Positions 24,749 through 33,941 are shown, counted from the stretch's first letter. The stretch: DNA of 64,000 nucleotides from Neobacillus jeddahensis (GCF_000612625.1 NZ_CCAS010000012.1:1-64000), one strand, 5' to 3'. Notes: generated from the sequence alone by a model not told the origin. Translations and numbers: made by a program.

Positions 24749-25168
24749 ATGGAATACAAAATACATAGTGATTTCTCAATGGGAAATCTCGAAGAAATGA
24801 AGGAAATATATAGTTCTGTTGGCTGGACTCGACATACAAAAGAGATTATCAAGCAAGTATTCGAGGCTAGTAATGTCGTAGCATTGGTCACTGTAAATGA
24901 CCGAGTGGTCGGTTTTGGAAGAGCGCAGACAGATGGAGTTTTTAATGCGGCCATCTATGACGTGGTTGTCCATCCAGATTTTCAAAAGCAGGGGATTGCG
25001 AAACAGATTATAGAGCATCTGCTTGACCAACTGGCTGATGTCTCGTGTGTCCATCTCATCTCTACTAGTGGAAATGAGGGCTTTTATCAGAAACTAGGAT
25101 TCAAGAAGCTCAAAACAGGAATGGCAAGATACCTAAATCCCCATCTAGCAAATGAGTATTTAGAATAA
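24749..25168 (+). CDS. GNAT family N-acetyltransferase
   Basis: A 139-residue acetyltransferase with the acetyl-CoA motif VVVHPDFQKQGIAKQIIEHLL near residues 71-91 and the C-terminal GNEGFYQKLGFKKL. The N-terminal YSSVGWT segment is typical of the small YjcF/PhnO-like group. GGGGAGGG precedes ATG 24749. Substrate unknown. Confidence 0.85.
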   Translation: MEYKIHSDFSMGNLEEMKEIYSSVGWTRHTKEIIKQVFEASNVVALVTVNDRVVGFGRAQTDGVFNAAIYDVVVHPDFQKQGIAKQIIEHLLDQLADVSCVHLISTSGNEGFYQKLGFKKLKTGMARYLNPHLANEYLE

Positions 25169-25230
25169 ATCATTAAGGGGCCTGACCCCCAATCCAGGTT
25201 TTTAGCAATCAAAAATGGGAGGGGACGAAG

Positions 25231-25557
25231 ATGAGTGGAATCGCCAAAACGCCTGAACCGCCTTATTATGCGGTGATTTTTGCTTCAGAACGAACAGAAG
25301 GGGATAACGGATACGGAGCTATGTCTGACAAAATGGTCGAACTGGCTGCCAAGCAAAAGGGATTTCTAGGGTTCGAGAGTGCTAGAGACAAAGATTTGGG
25401 TATCACCGTTTCTTATTGGGACTCGTTAGATGCCATTAAAAACTGGAAGAACCATGCCGCCCATCAAGTTGCCCAAAATAAGGGGAAAACGGAGTGGTAT
25501 CAAAAATTTTCACTTAGGGTTGCCCGAGTCGAACGACATAGCTATTTTGAAATCTAA
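25231..25557 (+). CDS. Antibiotic biosynthesis monooxygenase-fold (ABM) protein
   Basis: A 108-residue dimeric ferredoxin-like fold protein. The pattern PPYYAVIFASERT, then MVELAAKQKGFLGFESARDKDLGITVSYWDSLDAIKNWKNHAAH, is the ABM signature, with the conserved Trp and His. Despite the name, Bacillus members include haem-degrading or stress-related enzymes. Good ribosome binding site (GGAGGGG). A GNAT gene follows 23 bases downstream, likely in one unit. Confidence 0.85.
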   Translation: MSGIAKTPEPPYYAVIFASERTEGDNGYGAMSDKMVELAAKQKGFLGFESARDKDLGITVSYWDSLDAIKNWKNHAAHQVAQNKGKTEWYQKFSLRVARVERHSYFEI

Positions 25558-25580
25558 TTGAGTGAAAAAGGGGCATGCAA

Positions 25581-26126
25581 ATGAGAGTAACTCCAAAAGA
25601 ATATCATGTCCGTCAAGTCGATTATATGATAAGGTCTGCAGTCGAAACCGATGCGAGAACCTTGTCAGAGATACGAGTCCAAATTGATGGTGAAACAGAA
25701 AATCTTGATCGTGAGAGTGGTGAGGCGTTTATAGATGAAGTGGGTTTTAAACAGCTCATAAAGGAAGACACTGAAAATGCTAGAAACCTATTTTTGGTGG
25801 CAGAAGTGAATGGAAGAACGGTTGGTTTTTCAAGATGTGAAGGCAACAAATTGAAGCGAACGGCCCATAAGGTAGAATTTGGCGTTTGTGTACTGAAGGC
25901 CTATTGGGGATTAGGGATTGGAAAAAATCTGTTAAAGGAATCGATTCAGTGGGCAGATGCAAATGGCATCAAGAAGATGATCTTAAGTGTGCTCGAGACC
26001 AATGAGAAGGCTATCCAGCTTTACCAGAACAATGGGTTTGAGGTGGAAGGTTTGTTAAAAAACGACAAACAGCTATCTGATGGAAAATACTATCATACCA
26101 TCTTGATGGGAAGATGTAGATATTAG
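25581..26126 (+). CDS. GNAT family N-acetyltransferase (RimI/PhnO-like)
   Basis: A 181-residue acetyltransferase. The core is FGVCVLKAYWGLGIGKNLLKESIQWA (acetyl-CoA pocket, near residues 99-124), followed by ILSVLETNEKAIQLYQNNGFEVEG. It resembles Bacillus YkkB-like GNATs. Start ATG 25581 is preferred to 25575 because AAGGGG then has proper spacing. Cotranscribed with the ABM gene; substrate unknown. Confidence 0.85.
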   Translation: MRVTPKEYHVRQVDYMIRSAVETDARTLSEIRVQIDGETENLDRESGEAFIDEVGFKQLIKEDTENARNLFLVAEVNGRTVGFSRCEGNKLKRTAHKVEFGVCVLKAYWGLGIGKNLLKESIQWADANGIKKMILSVLETNEKAIQLYQNNGFEVEGLLKNDKQLSDGKYYHTILMGRCRY

Positions 26127-26152
26127 TTGACCTGAGAATGCACAAAAAGACC

Positions 26153-26189
26153 AAAATGGCTGGAGGACTCGCTCCAAGCCATTTTTTCT
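26153..26189. terminator. Bidirectional terminator
   Basis: AAATGGCTGGAG pairs with CTCCAAGCCATTT (one bulge), with T on the plus strand and TTTT on the minus. It separates the convergent genes ending at 26126 and 26204. Confidence 0.8.
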
Positions 26190-26203
26190 GTGGTGCAAAC
26201 TTG

Positions 26204-26524
26204 TTAATAACCTGCTACTTCACTATGAACAAAGCCATTATCGGTTTCGTACACTTCAAACCATTGGTATTTTGGCGATTTAAACCAAGCGTATTGTGGC
26301 AAATACACTAAATATCTGTGATTGCCTTCTGCATCGAGGATCGTTTTGAAGATTTTGGCTGCGCCCATACCAAATATCTCGTCTAAATAACCAAGCATAC
26401 CCTCTCTGACTAGATTATTTCTCACTTCTTTTTCGAGCTTATACAACTCCATCAGTCCAACAGTGAAAATACTTAGTAAAACTAAGGCAATAATGGTGAG
26501 AATAAAAACCAGTATTTGTATCAA
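26204..26524 (-). CDS. Membrane-anchored hypothetical protein
   Basis: A 106-residue protein with a TTG start and AGGAGGG seven bases upstream. One N-terminal transmembrane helix (about 3-25) is followed by a soluble domain ending YQWFEVYETDNGFVHSEVAGY. Not recognised. The 350-base stretch upstream (26525-26872) holds only the hairpin at 26713. Confidence 0.55.
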   Translation of the reverse strand: MIQILVFILTIIALVLLSIFTVGLMELYKLEKEVRNNLVREGMLGYLDEIFGMGAAKIFKTILDAEGNHRYLVYLPQYAWFKSPKYQWFEVYETDNGFVHSEVAGY

Positions 26525-26712
26525 TCGAATACCCTCCTACCTTTTTTGAAAAATTCCTACTAAGATTCGCTTGCTTTAAGTAACCAAACTAATCGGGATT
26601 TTTAGACTGGATGCCATCGCTACTCCTCGAAAATCCCCATTGTCCCCTCCTTTCGATTGGTGAACCTACTACGATTGTACATTTGCTGATCGATGGAAGG
26701 TGTGATGCAAAT

Positions 26713-26753
26713 AACAGGCATCCCTTTAAAAATGAAAAGGCTTCCTGTTTTTT
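26713..26753 (+). terminator. Isolated terminator-like hairpin
   Basis: AACAGG...CCCTTT pairs with AAAGG...CCTGTT, followed by six T. There is no plus-strand gene immediately upstream, so it may end a short transcript. Confidence 0.45.
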
Positions 26754-26872
26754 CGAGGTGGGGAGGTATCAATGTTTAATATTTAGTTAACAGATATTTA
26801 CAAAAATACGCTAGTCCCCTATGATTATATAAAAACGCCGTTAACCTAATTTAATCTTCGGAGGGAAAAAGG

Positions 26873-27268
26873 ATGGAGCATGAATTAAAAGAGATCATCA
26901 AGAAGTGTGACACTGCCATTAAACAGGAAGATTTTGATACACTGATGAATTACTATACGGATGATGCTGTTTTAGTTGTCAAGCCTGGAATGATCGCACG
27001 AGGGAAAGCGGAAATCAAAAAGGCCTTTATTGCTATTGCAAAATATTTCAAAAACAGTCTCGTCCCAACACAGGGTGAAATGATTTTTTTAGAGGCAGGA
27101 GACACGGTGTTAGTGATTTCGCAGACACTCCTTGCTACTGATGGGACAGAATCGGAATATTCGATGGATCGAAGGGCAACTTATGTGTTTAAGAAAAATG
27201 CACAAGGCCAATGGCTTTGTGCCATCGATAACTCCTATGGAACCGACTTAATCAATCAGCAGGAATAA
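26873..27268 (+). CDS. SnoaL/DUF4440-like NTF2-fold protein
   Basis: A 131-residue cone-fold protein: [45 protein letters not shown] matches the YybH/DUF4440 group, and the C-terminal half holds the beta sheet ([26 protein letters not shown]). Members are lyases, isomerases or ligand-binding proteins. GGAGG precedes ATG 26873. Function unknown. Confidence 0.8.
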   Translation: MEHELKEIIKKCDTAIKQEDFDTLMNYYTDDAVLVVKPGMIARGKAEIKKAFIAIAKYFKNSLVPTQGEMIFLEAGDTVLVISQTLLATDGTESEYSMDRRATYVFKKNAQGQWLCAIDNSYGTDLINQQE

Positions 27269-27408
27269 CGTGCCCCTTACACCCATTCATGAGCGTATTC
27301 CTGGCTCGAGACAGGAAAGACAATTGGTTAAAACTTTTAATGGGATCGAATTAAATAACAGGAATAGTTACAGGTGTAAATTGTTTAGCAGAAACCGAGG
27401 TGGAATTT

Positions 27409-28494
27409 ATGTTGCGTAATGAATTGACGGAATTTTTGCATATAGAGTATCCGATCGTGCAGGCTCCAATGGCGGGAGGAGTAACGACAGCGGAATTAGT
27501 GGCGCAGGTTTCCAATTCTGGATGCTTAGGAATGGTTGGGGCAGGCTACATGACCCCTATTCAAATACGTGAACAAATAAGGGAAATCAAGCGGTTAACA
27601 TCAAATAACTTTGGAATAAATCTATTTGTTCCTAACGAATTTAATGTAACAGAGAATGAAATGGAATTAGCTAACCAGATATTACAGCCATTCCGTGATC
27701 AATTGAACGTACAACCAAATGAACCCTTGAAAATTCCTCATTCTAATGATGCTTATGAAACATTAAAAGAACAGATTATGGTTGTCATCGAGGAAAAGGT
27801 GCCCGTTTGCTCATTTACATTCGGTGTCCCTACGAAGGAAATTATCGCTTTGCTAAAAAAACATAATATTATTTTAATAGGAACAGCTACAACTGTTCAG
27901 GAAGCAGTTGCTATTGAAGAAAAGGGAATGGATCTTGTTGTTGTTCAAGGGAGTGAAGCTGGAGGACATCGGGGGAACTTTATTGGTGGGTTTCAGGAGA
28001 GCTTAGTAGGATTAATGTCGCTGATTCCACAGGTTGTGGATCATGTAAGTATTCCTGTAATCGCTGCTGGAGGAATTATGGATGGAAGAGGATTAATGGC
28101 TTCTATTTGCTTGGGAGCGAAGGGGGTACAAATGGGAACAGCTTTCTTAACTTGTACGGAAAGCGGAGCACCAAGAGTATATAAAGAAGCAATCTGTAAA
28201 ACTACCGAAGACGAGACGATTTTCACTCGTGCATTTTCTGGTAAATGGGCAAGGGGCATTAAAAATAAATTCATGTTAGACATGCAAAAACATGAAACGT
28301 CTCTACCGGATTTCCCTATTCAGAATACACTCACGCAATCGATTAGAAGAGCTGCTACTTCACAAAAAAATCTAGATTATATGTCACTTTGGTCCGGTCA
28401 AAGTCCAAGATTAGCCAAAAATCAAACAGTAGAAACATTAATAAAAAATATTCTTTCTGAGGCTAAAAAAATCATAAGAAATTTTAAGAATTAA
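27409..28494 (+). CDS. Nitronate monooxygenase (2-nitropropane dioxygenase family)
   Basis: FMN-dependent TIM-barrel enzyme of 361 residues that oxidises alkyl nitronates such as propionate-3-nitronate. Signatures are YPIVQAPMAGGVTTAELVAQVSNSGCLGMVGAGY at the start, QGSEAGGHRG near residues 182-191 with the catalytic His, and the phosphate-binding IPVIAAGGIMDGRG and GAKGVQMGTAF. ATG 27409 has AGGTGG five bases upstream; an in-frame GTG at 27400 lies inside that site. Likely detoxification. The next gene follows 26 bases downstream. Confidence 0.9.
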   Translation: MLRNELTEFLHIEYPIVQAPMAGGVTTAELVAQVSNSGCLGMVGAGYMTPIQIREQIREIKRLTSNNFGINLFVPNEFNVTENEMELANQILQPFRDQLNVQPNEPLKIPHSNDAYETLKEQIMVVIEEKVPVCSFTFGVPTKEIIALLKKHNIILIGTATTVQEAVAIEEKGMDLVVVQGSEAGGHRGNFIGGFQESLVGLMSLIPQVVDHVSIPVIAAGGIMDGRGLMASICLGAKGVQMGTAFLTCTESGAPRVYKEAICKTTEDETIFTRAFSGKWARGIKNKFMLDMQKHETSLPDFPIQNTLTQSIRRAATSQKNLDYMSLWSGQSPRLAKNQTVETLIKNILSEAKKIIRNFKN

Positions 28495-28520
28495 TATTAT
28501 CAATAACGAGGAGGAAAAAC

Positions 28521-29114
28521 ATGAAACGGATTGAACGCCCGGCCAACGATTACGATGAACAGCTTCTCCCTCTTGACGAACAAATTTGTGCTTTATTAAA
28601 GAAGAGGAAAGAGCTTGCAAACCATCCAGGTTCTCCATCTGATGAGATGATTGCTACCTGGGCTGCGAAATACGGATTGTTTGAAGAGTATTTACAAGCT
28701 TTATTCGGGACCATGAGGATGGAGAAGTTCTTTAAAACTCGTGTCGAGCCGTCTGGATTTAGAAAGTATCTACAGGTTGTGAAATCCGTTGAAGTTGATG
28801 AACGTATCTATTCGCTAACCGTTATTCGTCAATACGAGAATGCCAGTGTGATCCAGCTGCATATTGATTGGGATGAGATAGAGGAAGTACCATTCCAAGG
28901 GCATCATAACCACCATTTCGAATTAACTATAGGGGAAGGTTATGATTGCCGGATGGATCGTGGAGGAGGATCTACGGGGCATTACACCTATAATTTCGTT
29001 GTTTCCCCGCCAGTCCCGGATGATATTGCAGGACTGGAACTCGTGTTTAAAGAGTTTAGCGACCATTTGTGTGATCAGCCGACAGGTCTAGAGATTCGCA
29101 TGTCTATCGAGTAA
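28521..29114 (+). CDS. Conserved hypothetical protein
   Basis: A 197-residue soluble protein. The N-terminal 50 residues (LLPLDEQICALLKKRKELANHPG) resemble the first helix of chorismate-mutase-like domains, but no catalytic set is visible. The rest is a beta-rich domain with HNHHFELTIGEGYDCRMDRGGGSTGHY. GAGGAGG precedes ATG 28521. Probably cotranscribed with the nitronate monooxygenase. No function assigned. Confidence 0.65.
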   Translation: MKRIERPANDYDEQLLPLDEQICALLKKRKELANHPGSPSDEMIATWAAKYGLFEEYLQALFGTMRMEKFFKTRVEPSGFRKYLQVVKSVEVDERIYSLTVIRQYENASVIQLHIDWDEIEEVPFQGHHNHHFELTIGEGYDCRMDRGGGSTGHYTYNFVVSPPVPDDIAGLELVFKEFSDHLCDQPTGLEIRMSIE

Positions 29115-29381
29115 GTTTGCAAAAAAGACGATTGCTGTCTAAAGTAGAGGGTTCACTTCATCATAATTGGCGAGTTTCTTTATTAGGAATTCAAATTCCT
29201 GATTTATATAAAACCTACTTACTTGTGATACGATTCATTTTTGAGATCATACTCACTCTCTTCTAAATAGGATGTTTTGACCCTCTTTTCTAATTGTACA
29301 ATATTTATTGTCCATCATAATAATGATGTCAATCGCTATGTCAAAGTTAATGGAATTTCGTATAAACCTTGATAAATAAAG

Positions 29382-29406
29382 AAAAAAACGTATGCCAATT
29401 CATACG
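29382..29406 (-). terminator. vmlR 3' terminator
   Basis: CGTATG/CATACG stem with seven T on the minus strand, about 80 bases after the vmlR stop. The 29115-29486 gap has no gene. Confidence 0.7.
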
Positions 29407-29486
29407 TCAATTCTTGTGTCTTTTAATAACATGGCACCGGAAAACGGAACTCTTTATGTCTAAAGCAAATCGTCTTTTTTTCATAC

Positions 29487-31115
29487 TTATAGCTCTTTTA
29501 TTTGTTTCGTTAGCTCCATAAATCGCCGATCCAGTTCCGCATACTCTTTATGCTTGGGAGTCATAAAACTTAGCTTTCCTAAAACCTCCTGGCGTTCAGT
29601 TTCTAGCTGTAATCGTAATTCTTCCTTCATATCAATGGGCGGCGTCACTTCAGTCAATTGCTTTTGAATCTGCTGGTTCGCAATAATCAGCTTAGTCGTC
29701 GTGACTTTCTCGAGAAAATAACGATCATGCGAGACGACCAAAAGGGTACCATCATACTGTGCTAACGTTTCTTCTAGTTGTTCACGCGACGCTAAGTCTA
29801 GATGGTTCGTGGGCTCATCTAAAATAAGCACATCTTTGTCTTCGAGAATATATATCATGAGTTTACACTTTACCCGTTCACCCATACTCATATGTCTAAT
29901 CGGTTCAACCCACTGAGAAGCGCTGAATCCTAAATGCTTCATTAAGTTTTGAACTTTTCCACGCTCTTCAAACGTTTCTCGATGAAATAATTGCTGTGGT
30001 GTTTGATCTAGCGGCAGATCAAATACTTCTTGTGTTAAATAACCAATATTGGCGGAGGGCGACATCCAAATTTCTTCATTTGCTGTTTCCTGCCCAAGCA
30101 TCATTTTCAAAAAGGTGGTTTTCCCACTGCCATTTGGGCCGGAGAGGGAAACCTTCTCGCCATATTGGATCGTAAAATGCGATTCTTTAAAAAGCACTTG
30201 CCCAGCAAACGATTTCGATAAATCTTTTACCTCGAGGAATCGTTTCCCCACCTTACTATTGGCTTTCATCGAAAAATTAACCTTGTATTCTGGCTCCAGA
30301 CGGTCCACTTTTATTTTTTCAAGCTCCTTTTTGAGCCGCTTTTGTTTGGATTTGACTTGTGCATCCATGCGCTTTGCTTTGACACGATAGTATTCCTTGA
30401 TCCCCTCCTGTTTGGTTGATTGGGCATGCGCCTTATTCGACCAAGACGTCAGCTCATTTATTTGGCCTTCGATTCGTTCGACCATTTTCTGTTGTTTCTC
30501 GTATTCGCGTTGCTGCGTGAGCCTTTTCTGCTCACGGAATTTCATATAACTTGAATAGTTTCCTTTGTGACTAATCATTGTTTTATTTTCAATCGACCAA
30601 ATTTTTGTTGCGATTGCATCTAAAAAATATCGATCATGCGATACTAAAATAACCGTCCCTTTATGACTTTTGAGCGTCCTCGTGAGGAAGTCAATGCTTT
30701 GCTCATCGAGATGATTGGTCGGTTCATCTAATAATAAGACGTCTGTATCCTTGGCAAGTCCTTTGGCAAGGCGCGCTTTTAATTTTTCCCCACCGCTTAG
30801 AAGGGAAAAGTCACGAGTTGGCACATTCCATTTTTTTAACATGGTCACTTCTTGAGGGGTCACCTCGTCAAAAGAATACGATTCCGTTTCTTGTTCGACC
30901 AGTGTGATTTTCAAATCGTCCTGGAGAGTTTTCATTTGTCCTTTTGTTGGAAAAAGGTCATGATTCAATAATGACAACAAGGTAGATTTTCCGGCCCCAT
31001 TTTTGCCAATTATGCCAATAACATCTCCTTGCTGCACATTGACAGTTACATTTTCAAAAATGATTTGCTCTTTTATTTCAACACTTACGTTTTGTAATTG
31101 CAGTAATTCTTTCAT
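29487..31115 (-). CDS. vmlR: ABC-F ribosomal protection protein VmlR
   Basis: A cytosolic ATPase of 542 residues that binds the ribosomal E site and dislodges PTC drugs; in B. subtilis VmlR gives resistance to virginiamycin M, lincomycin and pleuromutilins. It has two ABC domains without membrane segments: Walker A GKNGAGKST (37-45) and GPNGSGKTT, signatures LLSGGEKLKARLAKG and MSMGERVKCKL, and both LLDEPTNHLD Walker B motifs. The inter-domain linker (about 190-285) has the long resistance-determining loop, and the C-terminal coiled coil is present. It aligns with my memory of B. subtilis VmlR almost throughout. An attenuator with a leader peptide precedes it. Confidence 0.92.
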   Translation of the reverse strand: MKELLQLQNVSVEIKEQIIFENVTVNVQQGDVIGIIGKNGAGKSTLLSLLNHDLFPTKGQMKTLQDDLKITLVEQETESYSFDEVTPQEVTMLKKWNVPTRDFSLLSGGEKLKARLAKGLAKDTDVLLLDEPTNHLDEQSIDFLTRTLKSHKGTVILVSHDRYFLDAIATKIWSIENKTMISHKGNYSSYMKFREQKRLTQQREYEKQQKMVERIEGQINELTSWSNKAHAQSTKQEGIKEYYRVKAKRMDAQVKSKQKRLKKELEKIKVDRLEPEYKVNFSMKANSKVGKRFLEVKDLSKSFAGQVLFKESHFTIQYGEKVSLSGPNGSGKTTFLKMMLGQETANEEIWMSPSANIGYLTQEVFDLPLDQTPQQLFHRETFEERGKVQNLMKHLGFSASQWVEPIRHMSMGERVKCKLMIYILEDKDVLILDEPTNHLDLASREQLEETLAQYDGTLLVVSHDRYFLEKVTTTKLIIANQQIQKQLTEVTPPIDMKEELRLQLETERQEVLGKLSFMTPKHKEYAELDRRFMELTKQIKEL

Positions 31116-31147
31116 GAAATCAACCCTTTTTTTAGGGAGAACGAAAA

Positions 31148-31310
31148 AATCCTCCCAATGAATTTGGAAGGATTAGTCGCATTTTATCCGTACAGAAATA
31201 AGCTTTCTCGTATGAAGCGCTCAAGAAAGTGGATAGAAAAATGGGTAGACTAATCCTAATTTATGATCATTCGAAATATAAAATTTCAAATTTTATAAAA
31301 TAAGATTAGT
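31148..31310 (-). promoter_or_regulatory. Ribosome-mediated transcription attenuator of vmlR
   Basis: Four segments, in minus-strand order: 1, ACTAATC (31310-31304, inside the leader ORF); 2, AGGATTAGTC (31257-31248); 3, GACTAATCCT (31178-31169); 4, GGGAGGATT (31156-31148). Segments 3 and 4 form an intrinsic terminator followed by T. Segment 2 pairs perfectly with 3 (10 bp), making an antiterminator, and with 1 (7 bp), blocking it. A drug-stalled ribosome on the leader would cover segment 1, free segment 2 and allow read-through. Confidence 0.75.
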
Positions 31311-31331
31311 TATCCATCGTCCACCCATCAT
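31293..31331 (-). CDS. vmlR leader peptide (12 residues)
   Basis: MMGGRWITNLIL then TAA, with AAAGGA just upstream; the second Met (31328) gives slightly better spacing. Its 3' half contains attenuator segment 1, so ribosome occupancy here would decide the fold. Stalling on this peptide is inferred. Confidence 0.5.
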   Translation of the reverse strand: MMGGRWITNLIL

Positions 31332-31354
31332 TCCTTTCAGCTTTTGTTGTTGTG

Positions 31355-31383
31355 ATTGTAGCACATAATTTTACAGAAAGCAA
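31355..31383 (-). promoter_or_regulatory. vmlR promoter
   Basis: On the minus strand TTGCTT, 17 bases, then TACAAT preceded by TGC (extended -10). It sits just upstream of the leader ORF. Confidence 0.65.
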
Positions 31384-31425
31384 AGTCCGTTTTTCATTAT
31401 CGTGTCAAAAAAGATGAAATTTCAG

Positions 31426-31431
31426 TATAAT
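31426..31431 (+). promoter_or_regulatory. -10 element of the LysE-family gene
   Basis: TATAAT with a weak TGTCAA 17 bases upstream, about 90 bases before ATG 31524. Confidence 0.4.
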
Positions 31432-31523
31432 CTAAAAAAATATTTATTTTATTGCATTAACGCGATAAAATTGATGGATAAAGTAATTGCTTAAAATATT
31501 TTTTAAGAAAGGTAGTTTGATAC

Positions 31524-32138
31524 ATGCTTACGTTTATTTTCGTAGTTCTGCTGTTATTTCTCATCCCAGGTCCAGCTGTTTTTTTAACAATCTCTCAAAC
31601 CTTAAAGGGCGGGAGGAAGAATGGGATCGTTACAGGCATGGGGATTGCTGTTGGGGACTTGATCCATACATGCGCTTCGGTTGTCGGCCTTTCGGCAATT
31701 TTAATGACATCCGCACTAGCTTTTGAAATCGTGAAATATCTAGGTGCAGTCTACTTAGTTTATTTAGGAATCCGCTCGTTGCTCGAGAAAGCCAAAAAGA
31801 TTGAAAAACCTGTAATGAAACAAGTGAACCCCAATGTCACGTTTCGTCAGGCGTTGTTGATTGAATTATTAAATCCGAAAACCTCCTTATTTTTCGTAGC
31901 CTTCCTGCCACAATTTGTTCGGAGTGACGGAACGGCCGTGACCGCGCAGCTCCTTCTTCTAGGAATTACCTTTGTCGTGATGAGTATCCTCTATACCACG
32001 CTGTTAGTGTTCCTAACGAACACAATCGGAAGGAAGCTGTTCGCTTCATCTAAACAGAGCACCAAATGGCTCGGCAAGGCAGTGGGACTAGTCTATATCG
32101 GCTTGGGGTTAAAGTTAGCGCTGCAGTCACAAGAATAA
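31524..32138 (+). CDS. LysE/RhtB-family amino acid exporter
   Basis: A membrane exporter of 204 residues with six helices. LIPGPAVFLTISQTLKGGRKNGIVTGMGIAVGDLIH (residues 13-48) is the family hallmark, and LLNPKTSLFFVAFLPQFV near residues 115-132 is the second conserved block. It likely exports an amino acid or derivative. Starts just after AAGAAAGG. Confidence 0.88.
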   Translation: MLTFIFVVLLLFLIPGPAVFLTISQTLKGGRKNGIVTGMGIAVGDLIHTCASVVGLSAILMTSALAFEIVKYLGAVYLVYLGIRSLLEKAKKIEKPVMKQVNPNVTFRQALLIELLNPKTSLFFVAFLPQFVRSDGTAVTAQLLLLGITFVVMSILYTTLLVFLTNTIGRKLFASSKQSTKWLGKAVGLVYIGLGLKLALQSQE

Positions 32139-32229
32139 CAACTGTCTAGCTTGTCATCCCATTCGCCTTAGGGTTTTCTGTATAAGAATAAAGGCAGAAG
32201 AGAAAAACTATAAGAATGTAACGGGAGGA

Positions 32230-32547
32230 TTGATTTTTATTAGCAGCATTCTTATTGATTTACTATTTGATATCGGAGGCGCAATCATCGAGCTTCTCAT
32301 ACCAGATCGTGCCTTCAACTCGAAGTTCGAAAAAAATGTAAGTAGATTAAAGGAAGAAGACTGGTTTTTCACTATGACAAAGGATTATCGATACCACTAT
32401 ATCATTTACCAAAACAGGAAGGTGAGGCGCTTCTTAGCCAACGAGAAACATGTGAAAATGATCCTTAGTATGGATGAAGAGCGAGAGAATTTCATCCGTT
32501 TAGTAAAAGAGGAGCATGCTAGATTCACAGGAATACACGAACGCTAA
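32230..32547 (+). CDS. Hypothetical protein
   Basis: A 105-residue protein with a hydrophobic N-terminus (about 1-25) and a charged C-terminal region (YRYHYIIYQNRKVRRFLANEKHVKMILSMDEERENF). TTG 32230 lies almost on its GGGAGG ribosome binding site, so the true start may be slightly downstream. Not recognised. Confidence 0.5.
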   Translation: MIFISSILIDLLFDIGGAIIELLIPDRAFNSKFEKNVSRLKEEDWFFTMTKDYRYHYIIYQNRKVRRFLANEKHVKMILSMDEERENFIRLVKEEHARFTGIHER

Positions 32548-32640
32548 GCGGCTATTTCCGAGAAGTGTTTTTGGCTGCAAAACTATCTAGCAATGCTTCC
32601 TACAGATCTATTTGGAATCGTGGAGGTGATAACTACGTAT

Positions 32641-32721
32641 ATGGATTTTCAAGACAGTCGAGTCAAACAAAGGGGGAGAAGGCATCTGTTGAAATTCAAG
32701 CCAAGAACTAGAACATCATAA
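32641..32721 (+). CDS. Possible 26-residue basic microprotein
   Basis: ATG 32641 with GGAGGTG 12 bases upstream. The product is strongly basic (RVKQRGRRHLLKFKPRTRTS). Short and unsupported beyond the ribosome binding site, whose spacing is long. Confidence 0.25.
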   Translation: MDFQDSRVKQRGRRHLLKFKPRTRTS

Positions 32722-32769
32722 GAACATCCAACCTTTTTGCTTGAAACTTATTTATGGATCATATCGTCC

Positions 32770-33387
32770 TTAGGCATTCTTCATGATAATACTTTCTAAT
32801 GTATTGGCAACTGCCTGACAGTAGTCGGCAACGTTTTCAAGCTCTTCATAGATTTCTTTATATTGAATAATCCGAATCGGGTCTTTCTCATTCGCAAACA
32901 GATGTTTAATGGATTCGCGCAGGATCCCGTCACATTTTGATTCTAAATCTTTAATTCGGATGGCAGGTTCCCTCATTTTTAGCAATTTCTTGGTGGCCAG
33001 CATGTCTACTGCTACTTCAATTTCGGCCGCACAGCTACGGATTGCATCCACAAACTTCAGCATATATTGGTCCGCATTTACAACCGAATACATTTCAAAG
33101 AGGGCGGCCGTATGCTCCAAACCATCCAAGACATCATCCATCCCCATTGTCAGCGTTAAGATATCTTCCCGTTCGATAAAGGTAATAAAGGCGTTATGTA
33201 ATTCTTTGGTGACGTCATGTACCAATGTATCCCCTTTCGTTTCATATTCCTTCATTTGCTCAGAAAAAATCTTCAAATCACTGACATTGTTTAGTTTGTA
33301 GTCGGCGAAATAATTCGCACTTTCTTTTACATTTAAGGCGATATTACTCAAAAGTATGGAAAACTTGTCTTTTTTTCTGGTAGCCAT
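32770..33387 (-). CDS. DUF47 (PhoU-like) phosphate transport accessory protein
   Basis: A 205-residue all-helical protein, PhoU-related. It begins MATRKKDKFSILLSNIALNVKESANYFADYK; the metal-binding ExxxD patterns are in EYETKGDTLVHDVTKELH and EIYEELENVADYCQAVANTLESI. In most genomes it is followed by a Pit-type phosphate transporter, which is missing here. ATG 33387 has GGAGGT seven bases upstream on the minus strand. Confidence 0.85.
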   Translation of the reverse strand: MATRKKDKFSILLSNIALNVKESANYFADYKLNNVSDLKIFSEQMKEYETKGDTLVHDVTKELHNAFITFIEREDILTLTMGMDDVLDGLEHTAALFEMYSVVNADQYMLKFVDAIRSCAAEIEVAVDMLATKKLLKMREPAIRIKDLESKCDGILRESIKHLFANEKDPIRIIQYKEIYEELENVADYCQAVANTLESIIMKNA

Positions 33388-33553
33388 GGCTAGTACCTCC
33401 ATCGTCAGCGTTATTCTGCTATTATTACTATTTCCTTCTTGCCCTTTCCGATTCGTAAATGGGCAAGTTTTTTCTTTGAATCTTATGGTGATGAGAGGAA
33501 ATATATGTTTCGACCTAGAAATTGTATTGTAAGAAAAAATGAGGAGGAACATT

Positions 33554-33859
33554 ATGAGCAAATTTGGTTTGTTTAGCAAGTTTACCGTTACAGAAGGCGA
33601 ACGAGACAATATGGTGTCTATGTTGTTAGAAGCAACAGAATCCATGAGCGAGTTAAACGAATGTGAAATTTATCTAGTTAGTACCTCAGATGACGAACCC
33701 AATGCTGTCTTTGTTTATGAAGTATGGAGTGATGAAGCAGCCCATCAAGCCTCCCTCACTCTTGAGCCAACTCAAGCACTAATCAAGCGGGCGAAACCAA
33801 TCATTACAGGAATGGAGCGAATTAGTACCTTAAGGACAAGTGGGGGGAAGGGGATTTAG
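33554..33859 (+). CDS. ABM-fold (putative quinol monooxygenase) protein
   Basis: A 101-residue ferredoxin-like fold protein of the ABM family: FSKFTVTEGERDNMVSMLLEATE, then CEIYLVSTSDDEPNAVFVYEVWSDEAAHQASL with the conserved Trp and His. ATG 33554 has GAGGAGG. Relatives include YgiN-type quinol monooxygenases. Function unproved. Confidence 0.82.
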   Translation: MSKFGLFSKFTVTEGERDNMVSMLLEATESMSELNECEIYLVSTSDDEPNAVFVYEVWSDEAAHQASLTLEPTQALIKRAKPIITGMERISTLRTSGGKGI

Positions 33860-33941
33860 GAAACGGATAGCAAGTTCTTAAAGTCAGTGTAGGATTTAAG
33901 GCATTTGTAATGAATTAATACAAAGAATTCAGGTGGACATG

